A stretch of 9,041 nt of DNA, taken from Nitrospinota bacterium (GTDB taxonomy: Bacteria > Nitrospirota > Nitrospiria > Nitrospirales > UBA8639). Each line of letters starts with the position of its first letter. Position 1 is the first letter of the stretch. The stretch lies in assembly GCA_022561525.1 (NCBI GenBank), contig JADFRB010000048.1, positions 1 through 9,041 of the forward strand, read 5' to 3'. The position numbers were made by a program, and so were the translations under genes. Shown in pieces: positions 1-6,298 of this stretch. A model generated the notes under the pieces. That model was given only the letters and a program-made list of their open reading frames with translations. It ran no database searches and had not been told where the DNA came from.

Positions 1-619
1 TTTCGTGTCCTCCAATCGGGGTATAGTCGGCAAAAAGGACATATTCTCCACCCGTTGGGAAGGTATGACTCAAGACATAATACCCCTCTTCCTTCTCCAC
101 CGGATGTTCATGTGCAAAGTAGGAAAGGTCTTTACTGACAATCAACAGATGGATTTTTTTCTCGTGCACCACAGCCAACGGGACCGGAGTATATGGGTTA
201 TTCACTCGTATGGGTTTCAGCAAAAGTATCACGGGTTTGGCCGCAATTGAGTCTCCAGTTTTTATATTCAGATCATATTGAATCCCCTCCCCACCTCCAT
301 CATGGGTCACAGTCTTCATGACATGATCGTGATGGTTTGGTTCCTCATGAGAATGGTGAGTCGCAGGGTTCCCCCCCCCGGAGGAAGGTAACCCCTCCAT
401 GCTCTTTCCAAGAGAATACTTTTGGGCCAAGTCAGAAGCACTCTCATGGAGAACGTGATCTAAACCACCCATAACCGTGTTCGTTAAGAAGCTCAAACCA
501 ATTATTAGGCAAAGGACCAAGATACCCCCTACCCATAAAGCGAAAGGTTTCTTCCACCATTCATTTCTATATTGTGGTGCCATCTTAAAATGATTGGTTT
601 TTTCTAATTGATTGTTCAT
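1..619 (-). CDS. Membrane-anchored His-rich periplasmic protein, C-terminus cut off by window edge
   Basis: The reading frame stays open from the ATG at 619 to the window edge, giving 206 codons. A good ribosome site (GGGGAGG, plus-strand 627-633) lies 7 nt upstream and fixes the start. Residues 1-25 are polar, residues 26-46 form one hydrophobic membrane segment, and the rest would lie in the periplasm. Residues 88-106 hold a histidine cluster (H88, H89, H91, H96, H97, H99, H106) that looks metal-binding. From about residue 113 a beta-rich domain follows, with HLLIVSKDLSYFAHEHP at 157-173 and FPTGGEYVLFADYTPIGG at 187-204. I know this pattern from secreted proteins found near copper and other metal resistance genes; the exact family name is uncertain. 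Three glycine codons (81-83) are one run of nine G. It points the same way as cydAB, but 434 bp of repeat-bearing DNA separates them. Metal handling is an inference. Confidence 0.8.
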   Translation of the reverse strand, partial: MNNQLEKTNHFKMAPQYRNEWWKKPFALWVGGILVLCLIIGLSFLTNTVMGGLDHVLHESASDLAQKYSLGKSMEGLPSSGGGNPATHHSHEEPNHHDHVMKTVTHDGGGEGIQYDLNIKTGDSIAAKPVILLLKPIRVNNPYTPVPLAVVHEKKIHLLIVSKDLSYFAHEHPVEKEEGYYVLSHTFPTGGEYVLFADYTPIGGHE

Positions 620-710
620 CGCTCATCCTCCCCAACCTGTACGACGGTCAATGCATCCTATTTACCTGTGCACCCCTCAATCGGGAGTCCGAGAAAGAAG
701 AATCTATTGT

Positions 711-919
711 GGGAATGTTGAAAAAAGCCGCCAGCGGCGTTCTCGCCATTTTGCCGTGCTCACGTACTATGAGTACGCTCCGCTCGTCAAAATGGCTGCG
801 GCCTTGCTGGAGGACCCTTCGGAAAGACTCAGGGCATGCTTTTTTGAACATTCCCTCCCCCTGACTATGCGTGGCTCATCTGGAGCTTTTATTTGCTGTT
901 GGAGTGAAATATTCAACAG
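711..919 (+). repeat. 209-bp palindromic repeat, copy A (MITE-like)
   Basis: This segment matches the reverse complement of 3563-3771 at equal length (209 bp). The core 711-855 differs from the other copy at only 4 of 145 positions; 856-919 is more diverged but ends in the shared ATTGGAGTGAAATATTCAAC-like block. The core is bounded by 18-bp inverted ends, GGGAATGTTGAAAAAAGC (711-728) and GCTTTTTTGAACATTCCC (838-855), with one mismatch. Inside is a long hairpin with outer arms GCCATTTTG (745-753) and CAAAATGGC (788-796) around a GTACT-ATG-AGTAC tip. No coding gene fits it. It fills most of the 434-bp gap between the His-rich protein gene and cydB. Confidence 0.85.
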
Positions 920-921
920 GC

Positions 922-997
922 CCATTGACTTATCAGGGATTACGCTGTGTGCTCCACACGTTCAATCAGCCAAATCTGGCTTAAGTTGACAATACCG
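922..997 (+). repeat. Right half of a TIR element, truncated second-family repeat
   Basis: These 76 bases align without gaps to 6175-6250, with about 56 identities by hand count. The last 24 bases (974-997, including TTAAGTTGACAATACCG) are identical. In the complete copy at 6118-6249 this end is one of two terminal inverted repeats. Here the matching left end is not recognisable, and the similarity begins only 3 bases after the 209-bp repeat copy A ends. The simplest reading is that copy A inserted into, or replaced, the left half of this older element. Confidence 0.65.
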
Positions 998-1003
998 TTC
1001 GAG

Positions 1004-1024
1004 GGTATGCCGCTGAGGCGTACC
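1004..1024 (-). terminator. Possible hairpin downstream of cydB
   Basis: GGTATGCC (1004-1011) and GGCGTACC (1017-1024) can pair at 7 of 8 positions around a 5-base loop, starting 30 nt past the cydB stop codon on the minus strand. There is no clear T-run after it, so it could be a weak terminator, a 3' end stabiliser, or chance. Confidence 0.25.
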
Positions 1025-1053
1025 ACAGACTTGACCCCATTTTCATTTTCTTT

Positions 1054-2100
1054 CTAATAAGATTCGTGGAGGGAGGCAGGCGTCACCTTTCCCCAGAAGG
1101 ATCGGTACATGAAAATAGTGTAGGCCAGCACCAAGGGAAAGCCTATACCGAACCAAATGAGTCCCACCTGTAACCCATAGGCGGACGTCGCGGAATTATA
1201 AATTGTCAGGTTATAACTCTGGTTTGTCGTCGAAATCAGTAGATTAGGATAGTAGCCCCAGGCGGTGATCCCAATGCCTGCCAAAATAAAAAGGCACGAA
1301 GCAAAGAATGCAGCAGTATCCCGACCCTTCTGGCCAAAATACAGCATCAATCCCAACGCCACAGCTGCCGCAAGAGGAATCGTATACCCTATTGGGTACG
1401 CAGAGTAATTCGCACTCAGGATCGGCTGGACATTCTTGAGAGAAAGCAGATTCAGGAGGATGATAGGGATCAGCACCCACCCGCCTACCTTCGCAAATCG
1501 ATGCGCCCGTTGGTAGAGATCCCCTTCGGTTTTCATCGCTAGGTAATACGCTCCATGAATACTCAGGACGGTGGCGCTTAAGATCCCCGTTGAGACGGTA
1601 TACAGATCTAAAATACCTGGTTCAGGCCCCGGCAAAAACGACGTCCAAAATGGGGTATGGAAATAGCCCTCCGCGTTCAGGGGGACCCCGCGAACCAAGT
1701 TCCCAATCGCAGCGCCAAAAACCACCGCTAATAGAAGGCTTGAAACCGAAAATGTGACATCCCACAACGGTCGCCACAGAGGGTGATCCAAATGAGATCG
1801 GAGTTCAATCGCTATTCCACGCAACATCAACAACCACAACACGAGGATGAGTGCCAAGTAAAAGCCGCTAAACCCTGATGCATAGGCTTTGGGAAAGGCA
1901 AAAAACAACAAGCCACCCCCTGCGAGCAACCACACCTCGTTTCCATTCCACACGGGCCCGATGGCATTCAGGGTGAGACGACGTTCCTCATCGGTCTGTG
2001 CCACGAACATATAGATGATACCTGTGCCAAAATCGAATCCATCCAGCACAATATACACCGCCAGCATCAGCGCAACGGCCACAAACCAAAATGTCTCCAT
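1054..2100 (-). CDS. cydB: Cytochrome bd quinol oxidase subunit II (CydB)
   Basis: Encodes 348 residues with about eight to nine hydrophobic segments, in the normal range for CydB. Recognisable family blocks are YIVLDGFDFGTG at 16-27 and NAIGPVWNGNEVWLL at 45-59, equivalent to the GFDMG and APHWDGNQVWL blocks of the Escherichia coli subunit. CydB pairs with CydA in the cytoplasmic membrane; the complex reduces O2 to water with electrons from quinol and builds a proton gradient without pumping. The start at 2100 lies 15 nt after the cydA stop, with GAAGGGG as ribosome site, so the two genes are surely co-transcribed. The C-terminus ends with a short polar tail. I found no convincing cydX-type small subunit gene downstream; the next bases lead into repeat DNA. 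Confidence 0.96.
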   Translation of the reverse strand: METFWFVAVALMLAVYIVLDGFDFGTGIIYMFVAQTDEERRLTLNAIGPVWNGNEVWLLAGGGLLFFAFPKAYASGFSGFYLALILVLWLLMLRGIAIELRSHLDHPLWRPLWDVTFSVSSLLLAVVFGAAIGNLVRGVPLNAEGYFHTPFWTSFLPGPEPGILDLYTVSTGILSATVLSIHGAYYLAMKTEGDLYQRAHRFAKVGGWVLIPIILLNLLSLKNVQPILSANYSAYPIGYTIPLAAAVALGLMLYFGQKGRDTAAFFASCLFILAGIGITAWGYYPNLLISTTNQSYNLTIYNSATSAYGLQVGLIWFGIGFPLVLAYTIFMYRSFWGKVTPASLHESY

Positions 2101-2115
2101 GAACAGAGCCCCTTC

Positions 2116-3477
2116 CTAATACGGCGAATGCACCACGGGTGCGTCGCCCCCAGCGTTCTGCGGTTCTGGTCCGTGAGAGACCGTTTCAGCAAACATGAAT
2201 AAGAAGAGAATTCCTAGGAGAAAATACATGCCGACAAACCCTATAAGTGTGAAGAGTACATTGCCAGAGTGGACAAGTGGCGAGATTCCCTCCGATGTCC
2301 GCAACAAACCATAAACCAGCCAGGGCTGCCGTCCCAATTCCGCCGTCATCCAACCGGCTGTTGTGGCAATATACGGAAATGGGGTAATCAACAAAATGCC
2401 CCACAGGACCAGTTTGGTTTTGAAGAGCTTCCCATGCCATAGCAAGAGCATAGCGGGAACCATGATGGCGATAAAAATCGTTCCCAGTCCTGCCATGATG
2501 TGGTAGCTGTAATACAGGAGTGGAATATTGTCGGGCCATTCGTCTCGGGGAAAGGCATCCAACCCTTTCACCTCCGCCCAAAGCTCGTCGTACACTAATA
2601 GACTTAAGCCCCAGGGGATGGTGATAGGATTATCAATGGTCAGGGTTTCCATATTAGGCTGCCCAACAAGGACCATGCCGGCGCCACGCTCCGTCTGAAA
2701 GAGACCTTCAAACGCAGCACCAGTGACGGGTTGATGTTCAAAAACTTGCTTGGCATTTTCATGGCCCGTTGGGAACACAAGCAGAAGGCTAGCTATCGCT
2801 CCAGCCGTCACACCAGTCCGCAAAAATGTCTTCGCATAATCTGTATGCCGATTGGAGAGGAAATAAAAGGCCCCAACCCCGGCCATGACAAATGAGCCCG
2901 TGGCTACGGCAGCCGTCATGTTATGGGCATACTGCCAGACCAACCATGAATTCGTCAGAAGGCCCCACAAACTCGTCAGGTGAAAAATTCCATCTTCAGC
3001 AACAGTGTATGCCACAGGATGCTGCATCCATGCATTGGTGGCCATAATGAAATAACCAGAGAGCCAAGAACCCAGAAACAACATCAGGGATGCCATCCAG
3101 TGGACCCGTGGACCAAACTTTTTTTCTCCAAACAATAGGAATCCAAGAAACGACGATTCCAAGAAAAACGCGAATAGGCCTTCCATGGCCAATGTCTGAC
3201 CAATCACTCCTCCGGTCAACTCTGAAAACTTGGCCCAATTTGTGCCGAACTGGAATTCCATCGGAATTCCAGTCACCACTCCAAAGGCAAAACTCAGGGC
3301 AAAGATCTTAATCCAAAATCTGGCTGCATTGTTGAAGTGTTCGTCATTGGTCCAGAGTGCACGGCTTTTCAAGTACAGAATTAACAAAGCCAACCCCATC
3401 GTCAGTTGGGGAAAGAGATAGTGGAACGTGATCGTGAACGCAAACTGAAGACGGTCGTAAAACAAAGCGGTTTCCAT
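2116..3477 (-). CDS. cydA: Cytochrome bd quinol oxidase subunit I (CydA)
   Basis: Encodes 453 residues, the catalytic haem-carrying subunit of a bd-type terminal oxidase in the cytoplasmic membrane. Expected ligands are visible by comparison with E. coli CydA: H19 (in TFHYLFPQLT) and E98/E106 (AMEGLFAFFLES) for the high-spin haems, H184 (QYAHNMTAAV) and M327 (YSYHIMAGLG) for haem b558. The quinol-site signature GRQPW is at 381-385, preceded by E379. The protein is about 70 residues shorter than the E. coli one, so it has the short form of the quinol-binding loop. In that loop E256 seems to match E257 of E. coli, but the lysine at E. coli 252 is replaced by T251. AGGGAT upstream of the ATG at 3477 is a fair ribosome site. 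Its upstream region runs directly into repeat copy B, so the promoter must lie within or close to that repeat; I cannot assign boxes. Confidence 0.97.
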   Translation of the reverse strand: METALFYDRLQFAFTITFHYLFPQLTMGLALLILYLKSRALWTNDEHFNNAARFWIKIFALSFAFGVVTGIPMEFQFGTNWAKFSELTGGVIGQTLAMEGLFAFFLESSFLGFLLFGEKKFGPRVHWMASLMLFLGSWLSGYFIMATNAWMQHPVAYTVAEDGIFHLTSLWGLLTNSWLVWQYAHNMTAAVATGSFVMAGVGAFYFLSNRHTDYAKTFLRTGVTAGAIASLLLVFPTGHENAKQVFEHQPVTGAAFEGLFQTERGAGMVLVGQPNMETLTIDNPITIPWGLSLLVYDELWAEVKGLDAFPRDEWPDNIPLLYYSYHIMAGLGTIFIAIMVPAMLLLWHGKLFKTKLVLWGILLITPFPYIATTAGWMTAELGRQPWLVYGLLRTSEGISPLVHSGNVLFTLIGFVGMYFLLGILFLFMFAETVSHGPEPQNAGGDAPVVHSPY

Positions 3478-3554
3478 GCTGATGATCCCTAGGCGAGGAT
3501 GGAGACGAGAAATCTCATTCCGTTCTTTCTATAGAATCAGGCTTGTGTTATTCA

Positions 3555-3561
3555 TCTACGG
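3555..3561 (+). repeat. Left 7-bp direct repeat flanking repeat copy B
   Basis: TCTACGG here recurs at 3773-3779, exactly bracketing the 211 bp of repeat copy B. This is what a target-site duplication from transposition would look like. Seven bases could match by chance, so it is supportive rather than proof. Confidence 0.5.
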
Positions 3562-3772
3562 ACTGTTGAATATTTCACTCCAATGGCGATTATCTGCCCC
3601 AGATGAGACGGACATCATCAGTGGGAGGGAATGTTCAAAAAAGCATGCCCTGAGTCTTTCCGAAGGGTCCTCCAGCAAGGCCGCAGCCCTTTTGACGCGC
3701 GGAGCGTACTCATAGTACGTGAGCACGGCAAAAGGGCGAGAACGCCGCTGGCGGCTTTTTTCACCATTCCCC
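3562..3772 (-). repeat. 209-bp palindromic repeat, copy B (inverted relative to copy A)
   Basis: The reverse complement of 3563-3771 matches copy A at 711-919. The core 3627-3771 has 141 of 145 identical bases, and the boundaries drawn here are those given by the flanking TCTACGG repeats. Inner hairpin arms are GCCCTTTTG (3686-3694) and CAAAAGGGC (3729-3737). Relative to copy A one base pair in this stem has changed from A:T to C:G on both sides, which keeps the stem intact. It occupies most of the region upstream of cydA and lies in the opposite orientation to copy A. Open frames through it on both strands are by-products of the repeat and not genes. Confidence 0.85.
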
Positions 3773-3779
3773 TCTACGG
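3773..3779 (+). repeat. Right 7-bp direct repeat flanking repeat copy B
   Basis: TCTACGG, identical to 3555-3561, immediately follows the GGGGAATG-type end of repeat copy B. With the left copy it forms a candidate target-site duplication. Confidence 0.5.
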
Positions 3780-3838
3780 TCATTGGCACCATGATCGTAT
3801 AGTCCCGTGTCAAGACTATCTTTTGGAACCAAAAAGAT

Positions 3839-4078
3839 GTGTCCCCATTTTCTCATTTTCTTCGAAGAAAAGCATTTACGCCCCCTGTCCCTTCCAGTAA
3901 TTCATCCGCATTGAAATATTTGAATTTTTCCGATGCCGCAAGGTTGGATGAGTTTTTTGACCATATGGGGTTTCACGGATTGGTTCAATCTCATCCGAAA
4001 AGGAAATCTATTAGAGGATTGCTTGAAAAAGAAAAAAAGAATGCGGCTGAAAAGAAGACTCCTTCTTTGGTTTCCTGA
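3839..4078 (+). CDS. Doubtful small hypothetical ORF, or C-terminal fragment
   Basis: An ATG-started frame of 79 codons lies in otherwise unclaimed DNA. The second half reads like protein: LKYLNFSDAARLDEFFDHMG around residues 26-45, then a basic stretch and a lysine/glutamate-rich tail that could form a helix. The first 22 residues are poor in structure and no clear ribosome site precedes the ATG (only GGAA about 12 nt away). I do not recognise a family. It may be a small cytoplasmic protein, the tail end of a deleted gene, or a chance frame. The gene stands apart on the plus strand and converges with the lipoprotein gene at 4116-4400. Confidence 0.3.
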   Translation: MSPFSHFLRRKAFTPPVPSSNSSALKYLNFSDAARLDEFFDHMGFHGLVQSHPKRKSIRGLLEKEKKNAAEKKTPSLVS

Positions 4079-4115
4079 TTGTAAATGATGCAGATGACAT
4101 ACCATACAACTCCAA

Positions 4116-4400
4116 TTATTCCTGATATATCCAACCTTGTTTCTCAAGGCACAGATCTCGGGCCAGGGCCGAAGCGCTTCCACCATACCGCCGCACCGGG
4201 TTAAACACCGGGTCTTCCCGAATAAAAGGATCGCGAATACCAAGGCGGGACGCGACATGCCGCTGATCACACTCATTCATCGCCGCCTCTAAGTCTGCGT
4301 CAGTGGCACCAGGCTTCACCCACAGCGGAGGAGCAGAAGCACAACCAACTAAATAGAGGCCAAGGATGCAGGATAACAAAAGAAGATTTTTACTTGTCAC
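4116..4400 (-). CDS. Small lipoprotein of unknown function
   Basis: Encodes 94 residues beginning with a GTG codon. The N-terminus has one lysine, a hydrophobic stretch and a lipobox, LVGC, with the lipidated cysteine at C20; the following residue is alanine, so sorting to the outer membrane is expected. The mature part holds WVKPGATDADLEAAMNECDQ (27-46) and ends in LCLEKQGWIYQE. C44 and C84 could form a disulfide. Small lipoproteins with this W-K-G-A-T...C...C-x-x-x-x-GW layout occur in many environmental bacteria without an assigned role. It starts 30 nt after the stop of the 160-residue secreted protein gene, so the two probably share a transcript. Confidence 0.85.
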   Translation of the reverse strand: MTSKNLLLLSCILGLYLVGCASAPPLWVKPGATDADLEAAMNECDQRHVASRLGIRDPFIREDPVFNPVRRYGGSASALARDLCLEKQGWIYQE

Positions 4401-4406
4401 GGATAT

Positions 4407-4414
4407 CCTTCCTC
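4407..4414 (-). promoter_or_regulatory. Ribosome binding site deciding the GTG start at 4400
   Basis: On the minus strand GAGGAAGG lies 6 nt before the GTG at 4400-4398. No ATG nearby keeps the signal peptide intact, so this site supports GTG as the real start of the lipoprotein gene. Confidence 0.7.
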
Positions 4415-4430
4415 TCTGAATCGCATTTCC

Positions 4431-4913
4431 TTAGTAGATCAGTGGTACCTCAGCAGCCAAGCCGAATCGGATCAACGCCCGAATTTTATTTTCAATCTGA
4501 AGATAACGCGCCACTTTTTTTGCCGGCAACACTTTGGCTAGTTTTTTCACATTGGCAACCCGGAGCTTCATTTCCTCAGCTTCCGCATGCAGCCATTCCT
4601 TAATCAGTTTCCCCGCAGTTTCATTGGAAATTGAACCACTGTTGTAGGCAACGTTATAATCAGAGACAAGCTGAACAATCCGTTGGTTCACGTGTTTGAG
4701 ATCGGCCTGATAAGAATCGTACAGGGGCCAAAAGGCCTCGCCCTCCTCCTCACTGAGATTCAAGTTCATGGCCACGACCAGCTTTTTGTCGGCTTTAACC
4801 TTGTCCATCAAAATTTCCATGTTGGCATTCCCAGCATTTTGAGCCATAACTGGCGAGACGAGAAACATGCTGATTACGACAAGGAAAACCAAAAATTGAA
4901 AAAACGATTTCAT
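4431..4913 (-). CDS. Secreted helical protein of unknown function
   Basis: Encodes 160 residues. Residues 1-24 form a classical signal peptide (MKSFF..., hydrophobic core, VMA cleavage motif before Q25), so the mature protein of about 136 residues is periplasmic. It is almost wholly predicted helical and rich in charged residues: DKVKADKKLVVAMNLNLSEE at 37-56, FWPLYDSYQADLKHVNQR at 61-78, then VKKLAKVLPAKKVARYLQIE at 122-141. The layout is reminiscent of Spy/CpxP-like periplasmic helical proteins with an LTxxQ-type repeat, but the motif itself is absent, so I leave the function open. AGGGAG (plus-strand 4922-4927) is a good ribosome site for the ATG at 4913. It is upstream of, and likely co-transcribed with, the small lipoprotein gene. 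Confidence 0.85.
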   Translation of the reverse strand: MKSFFQFLVFLVVISMFLVSPVMAQNAGNANMEILMDKVKADKKLVVAMNLNLSEEEGEAFWPLYDSYQADLKHVNQRIVQLVSDYNVAYNSGSISNETAGKLIKEWLHAEAEEMKLRVANVKKLAKVLPAKKVARYLQIENKIRALIRFGLAAEVPLIY

Positions 4914-5005
4914 TGTAAAAACTCCCTATGTTCGATTGATGTTATTGTGCGTAGCTTCAAGCCGTATTGAATGGGAAATTGGCATTTCTTTGGCTGTGAA
5001 CAGCA

Positions 5006-5848
5006 TTAATTTTCCTGAACATCCCGATGTTCAAGCGATTGTACCGGCCGAGCATTAGGACCAACAGTCGTGATAAAACGATCGGCTTGAACCTTCGATA
5101 TTTGGATGGGAGACTTCAGGACGATCCATTGCACGCCTTCAGAACAGGGTGGAGTGGTCAAAGAGCCATGGTAGGAGAAATGGTGCGTATCCTGTGGCAG
5201 AATATCCATAAGATTAAATGTTAAATCCGTGGACACTTCCTGCCCTGTAGAGGGAAGACGAGACCCTGTATGCTGTTGCATCCAAGTTCCTACTCGAGAG
5301 AAAACCCGATTCTCTTTGCCAAACGCTAGAAGGACCCCAACAACGAGGAGGTGCCCTCTCTCGTTCTGATGCACGAGGTGCATTTCCATGGGATATACTT
5401 TCCCATCAATATGGTGTTCACTCGGATCATGAAAGTGAAATTGTCGTAATTTATAAGACTGCCCCTTCAGGCGTAGATAGCTACCCCCTTGATAATTCAC
5501 TTGAATAGTGTGCCCATTATTCCGAATGGAAAGGGGCGTAGGTTGATAGTGGAACTCTAGATCTTCTTGGTCGTGTCCATGCCGAGGCATCACAATGTTA
5601 ATGGGAGATTGTTGCCTCCCTGTTTCGCAAACATTGTAGGAAGGATTCAGCATCGCCCAATGGTCCGGACCCTCCACCCCGCGGTATCCCCAATGCGTGT
5701 GTTCATGCTCCTTATCTTTCTCTGAAGATAGGCCCTTTCGTTTTTGGGGGTCATGATTACCGGAGGCGGCCATTCCGCTGTGAACGGACCCAAACGAAAA
5801 CAGAAGAAAGATGATGCTTAAAGCGAATGTTTTCATGTTTTCTCTCAT
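5006..5848 (-). CDS. Periplasmic alpha-class carbonic anhydrase
   Basis: Catalyses interconversion of CO2 and bicarbonate using zinc. Over 280 residues, the N-terminus is a signal peptide (hydrophobic to about 22, likely cleaved near MAA at 26-28), followed by a charged, His-rich linker (KDKEHEHTHWGY) and the catalytic domain from about residue 53. Zinc ligands are H138 and H140 (QFHFHDPSEH) and H157 (MEMHLVH). NNGHT at 110-114 carries the expected proton-shuttle histidine (H113, like human CAII His64), E144 is the gatekeeper glutamate, and SLTTPPCSEG (229-238) carries the active-site threonine. C74 and C235 match the conserved bacterial disulfide. QQSPINI is at 79-85. The start at 5848 has no ribosome site; the ATG at 5836 (MKTFALS) has a weak GAGAG and is the likelier start. 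It is the first gene of the minus-strand envelope group. Confidence 0.95.
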   Translation of the reverse strand: MRENMKTFALSIIFLLFSFGSVHSGMAASGNHDPQKRKGLSSEKDKEHEHTHWGYRGVEGPDHWAMLNPSYNVCETGRQQSPINIVMPRHGHDQEDLEFHYQPTPLSIRNNGHTIQVNYQGGSYLRLKGQSYKLRQFHFHDPSEHHIDGKVYPMEMHLVHQNERGHLLVVGVLLAFGKENRVFSRVGTWMQQHTGSRLPSTGQEVSTDLTFNLMDILPQDTHHFSYHGSLTTPPCSEGVQWIVLKSPIQISKVQADRFITTVGPNARPVQSLEHRDVQEN

Positions 5849-5963
5849 GAACTTAGGAGTAGCCCTTCACAAACTAACACTGCTCCCCGCATCCAAAAGC
5901 AGAATGCAGCGGACCTCCTCAATCGTATATGGTGTTGTCAGATTACATGATTCCGACATCAGC

Positions 5964-6059
5964 TTAGCGTGGGAGCCACCCATGACGTTTGTAATATTGA
6001 ATAATCCTTTTTGCGATTTCCTCGGCAGTACGCTTAGCATCGGCTTCATTATGTTGTGT
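5964..6059 (-). pseudogene. C-terminal remnant of a DUF4410-type lipoprotein gene
   Basis: Read on the minus strand from 6059, after an in-frame TGA, these 31 codons give THNEADAKRTAEEIAKRIIQ, then YYKRHGWLPR and a stop. This parallels the C-terminus of the intact gene at 6299-7012 (LEGAAKRTAEVIADRLRVRF, then KEQGWIK): both have A-K-R-T-A-E-x-I-A-x-R and a closing GW. There is no room for a start or for the rest of the protein, so it is a leftover of a deleted paralog. It lies about 115 nt upstream of the carbonic anhydrase gene, in the 450-bp gap that otherwise holds only a repeat element. Confidence 0.65.
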
Positions 6060-6117
6060 TCACGATATCGGGAAAATTTTTTCTTTTACCGGTATTTTAG
6101 GAATCAATAGATAAGAA

Positions 6118-6249
6118 GGTATTGTCAATTTAACGAAAATTCCACCCTGAGCACACAATTCGCCTCGACATAAGCCATTGATTTGTCAAGGATCAGGATC
6201 CGAGTTCCACCTGTCGACAGGGCCCCATCTGGCTTAAGTTGACAATACC
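6118..6249. repeat. 132-bp element with terminal inverted repeats (second family, complete copy)
   Basis: The ends GGTATTGTCAATTTAA (6118-6133) and TTAAGTTGACAATACC (6234-6249) are inverted copies of each other at 15 of 16 positions. The right half, with one base more, aligns ungapped with 922-997. It contains an inner palindrome CCTGTCGACAGG and no plausible gene. This is the structure of a miniature inverted-repeat element or the joined ends of an internally deleted insertion sequence. I see no convincing target duplication on either side. Confidence 0.65.
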
Positions 6250-6298
6250 GCCAGGAGTCACACCACCCACTCTTCCAAACTAGGCTTTACCCCTAGCC

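Noticed and set aside
612..989. 125-codon open frame on the plus strand between the His-rich gene and cydB
   Set aside because: It runs through repeat copy A and the truncated second repeat, and starts antisense to the real start of the His-rich gene. The same repeat gives matching frames at 3556-3813, so it is a by-product of the repeat.
981..1046. 21-codon minus-strand ORF just after cydB, considered as cydX
   Set aside because: CydX-type subunits are one hydrophobic helix with an N-terminal WYF-like motif. This peptide (MKMGSSLWYASAAYPRTVLS) is polar and ends inside the repeat end.
1031..1050. T-rich block shared with 3838-3862 (CCCCATTTTC, then ATTTTCTT) on both sides of cydAB
   Set aside because: Too short and low in complexity; gaps are needed to align it, so it is probably chance rather than a third repeat.
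3556..3813. 85-codon minus-strand frame and the 89-codon plus-strand frame at 3631-3900
   Set aside because: Both translate repeat copy B; the palindromic element is open on both strands by composition and the products resemble no protein.
4060..4078. Small AAAGAAG/CTTCTTT hairpin at the convergent 3' ends, considered as terminator
   Set aside because: A 7-bp A/T-rich stem overlapping a possible coding end, with no T-run in the right place; too weak to call.
3902..4276. 124-codon minus-strand frame
   Set aside because: It overlaps the well supported lipoprotein gene in another frame on the same strand and has no signal, domain or ribosome site of its own.
5867..6049. 60-codon minus-strand frame upstream of the carbonic anhydrase
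   Set aside because: No ribosome site and no protein-like pattern. The frame that shows homology here is a different one, the DUF4410 remnant at 5964-6059.
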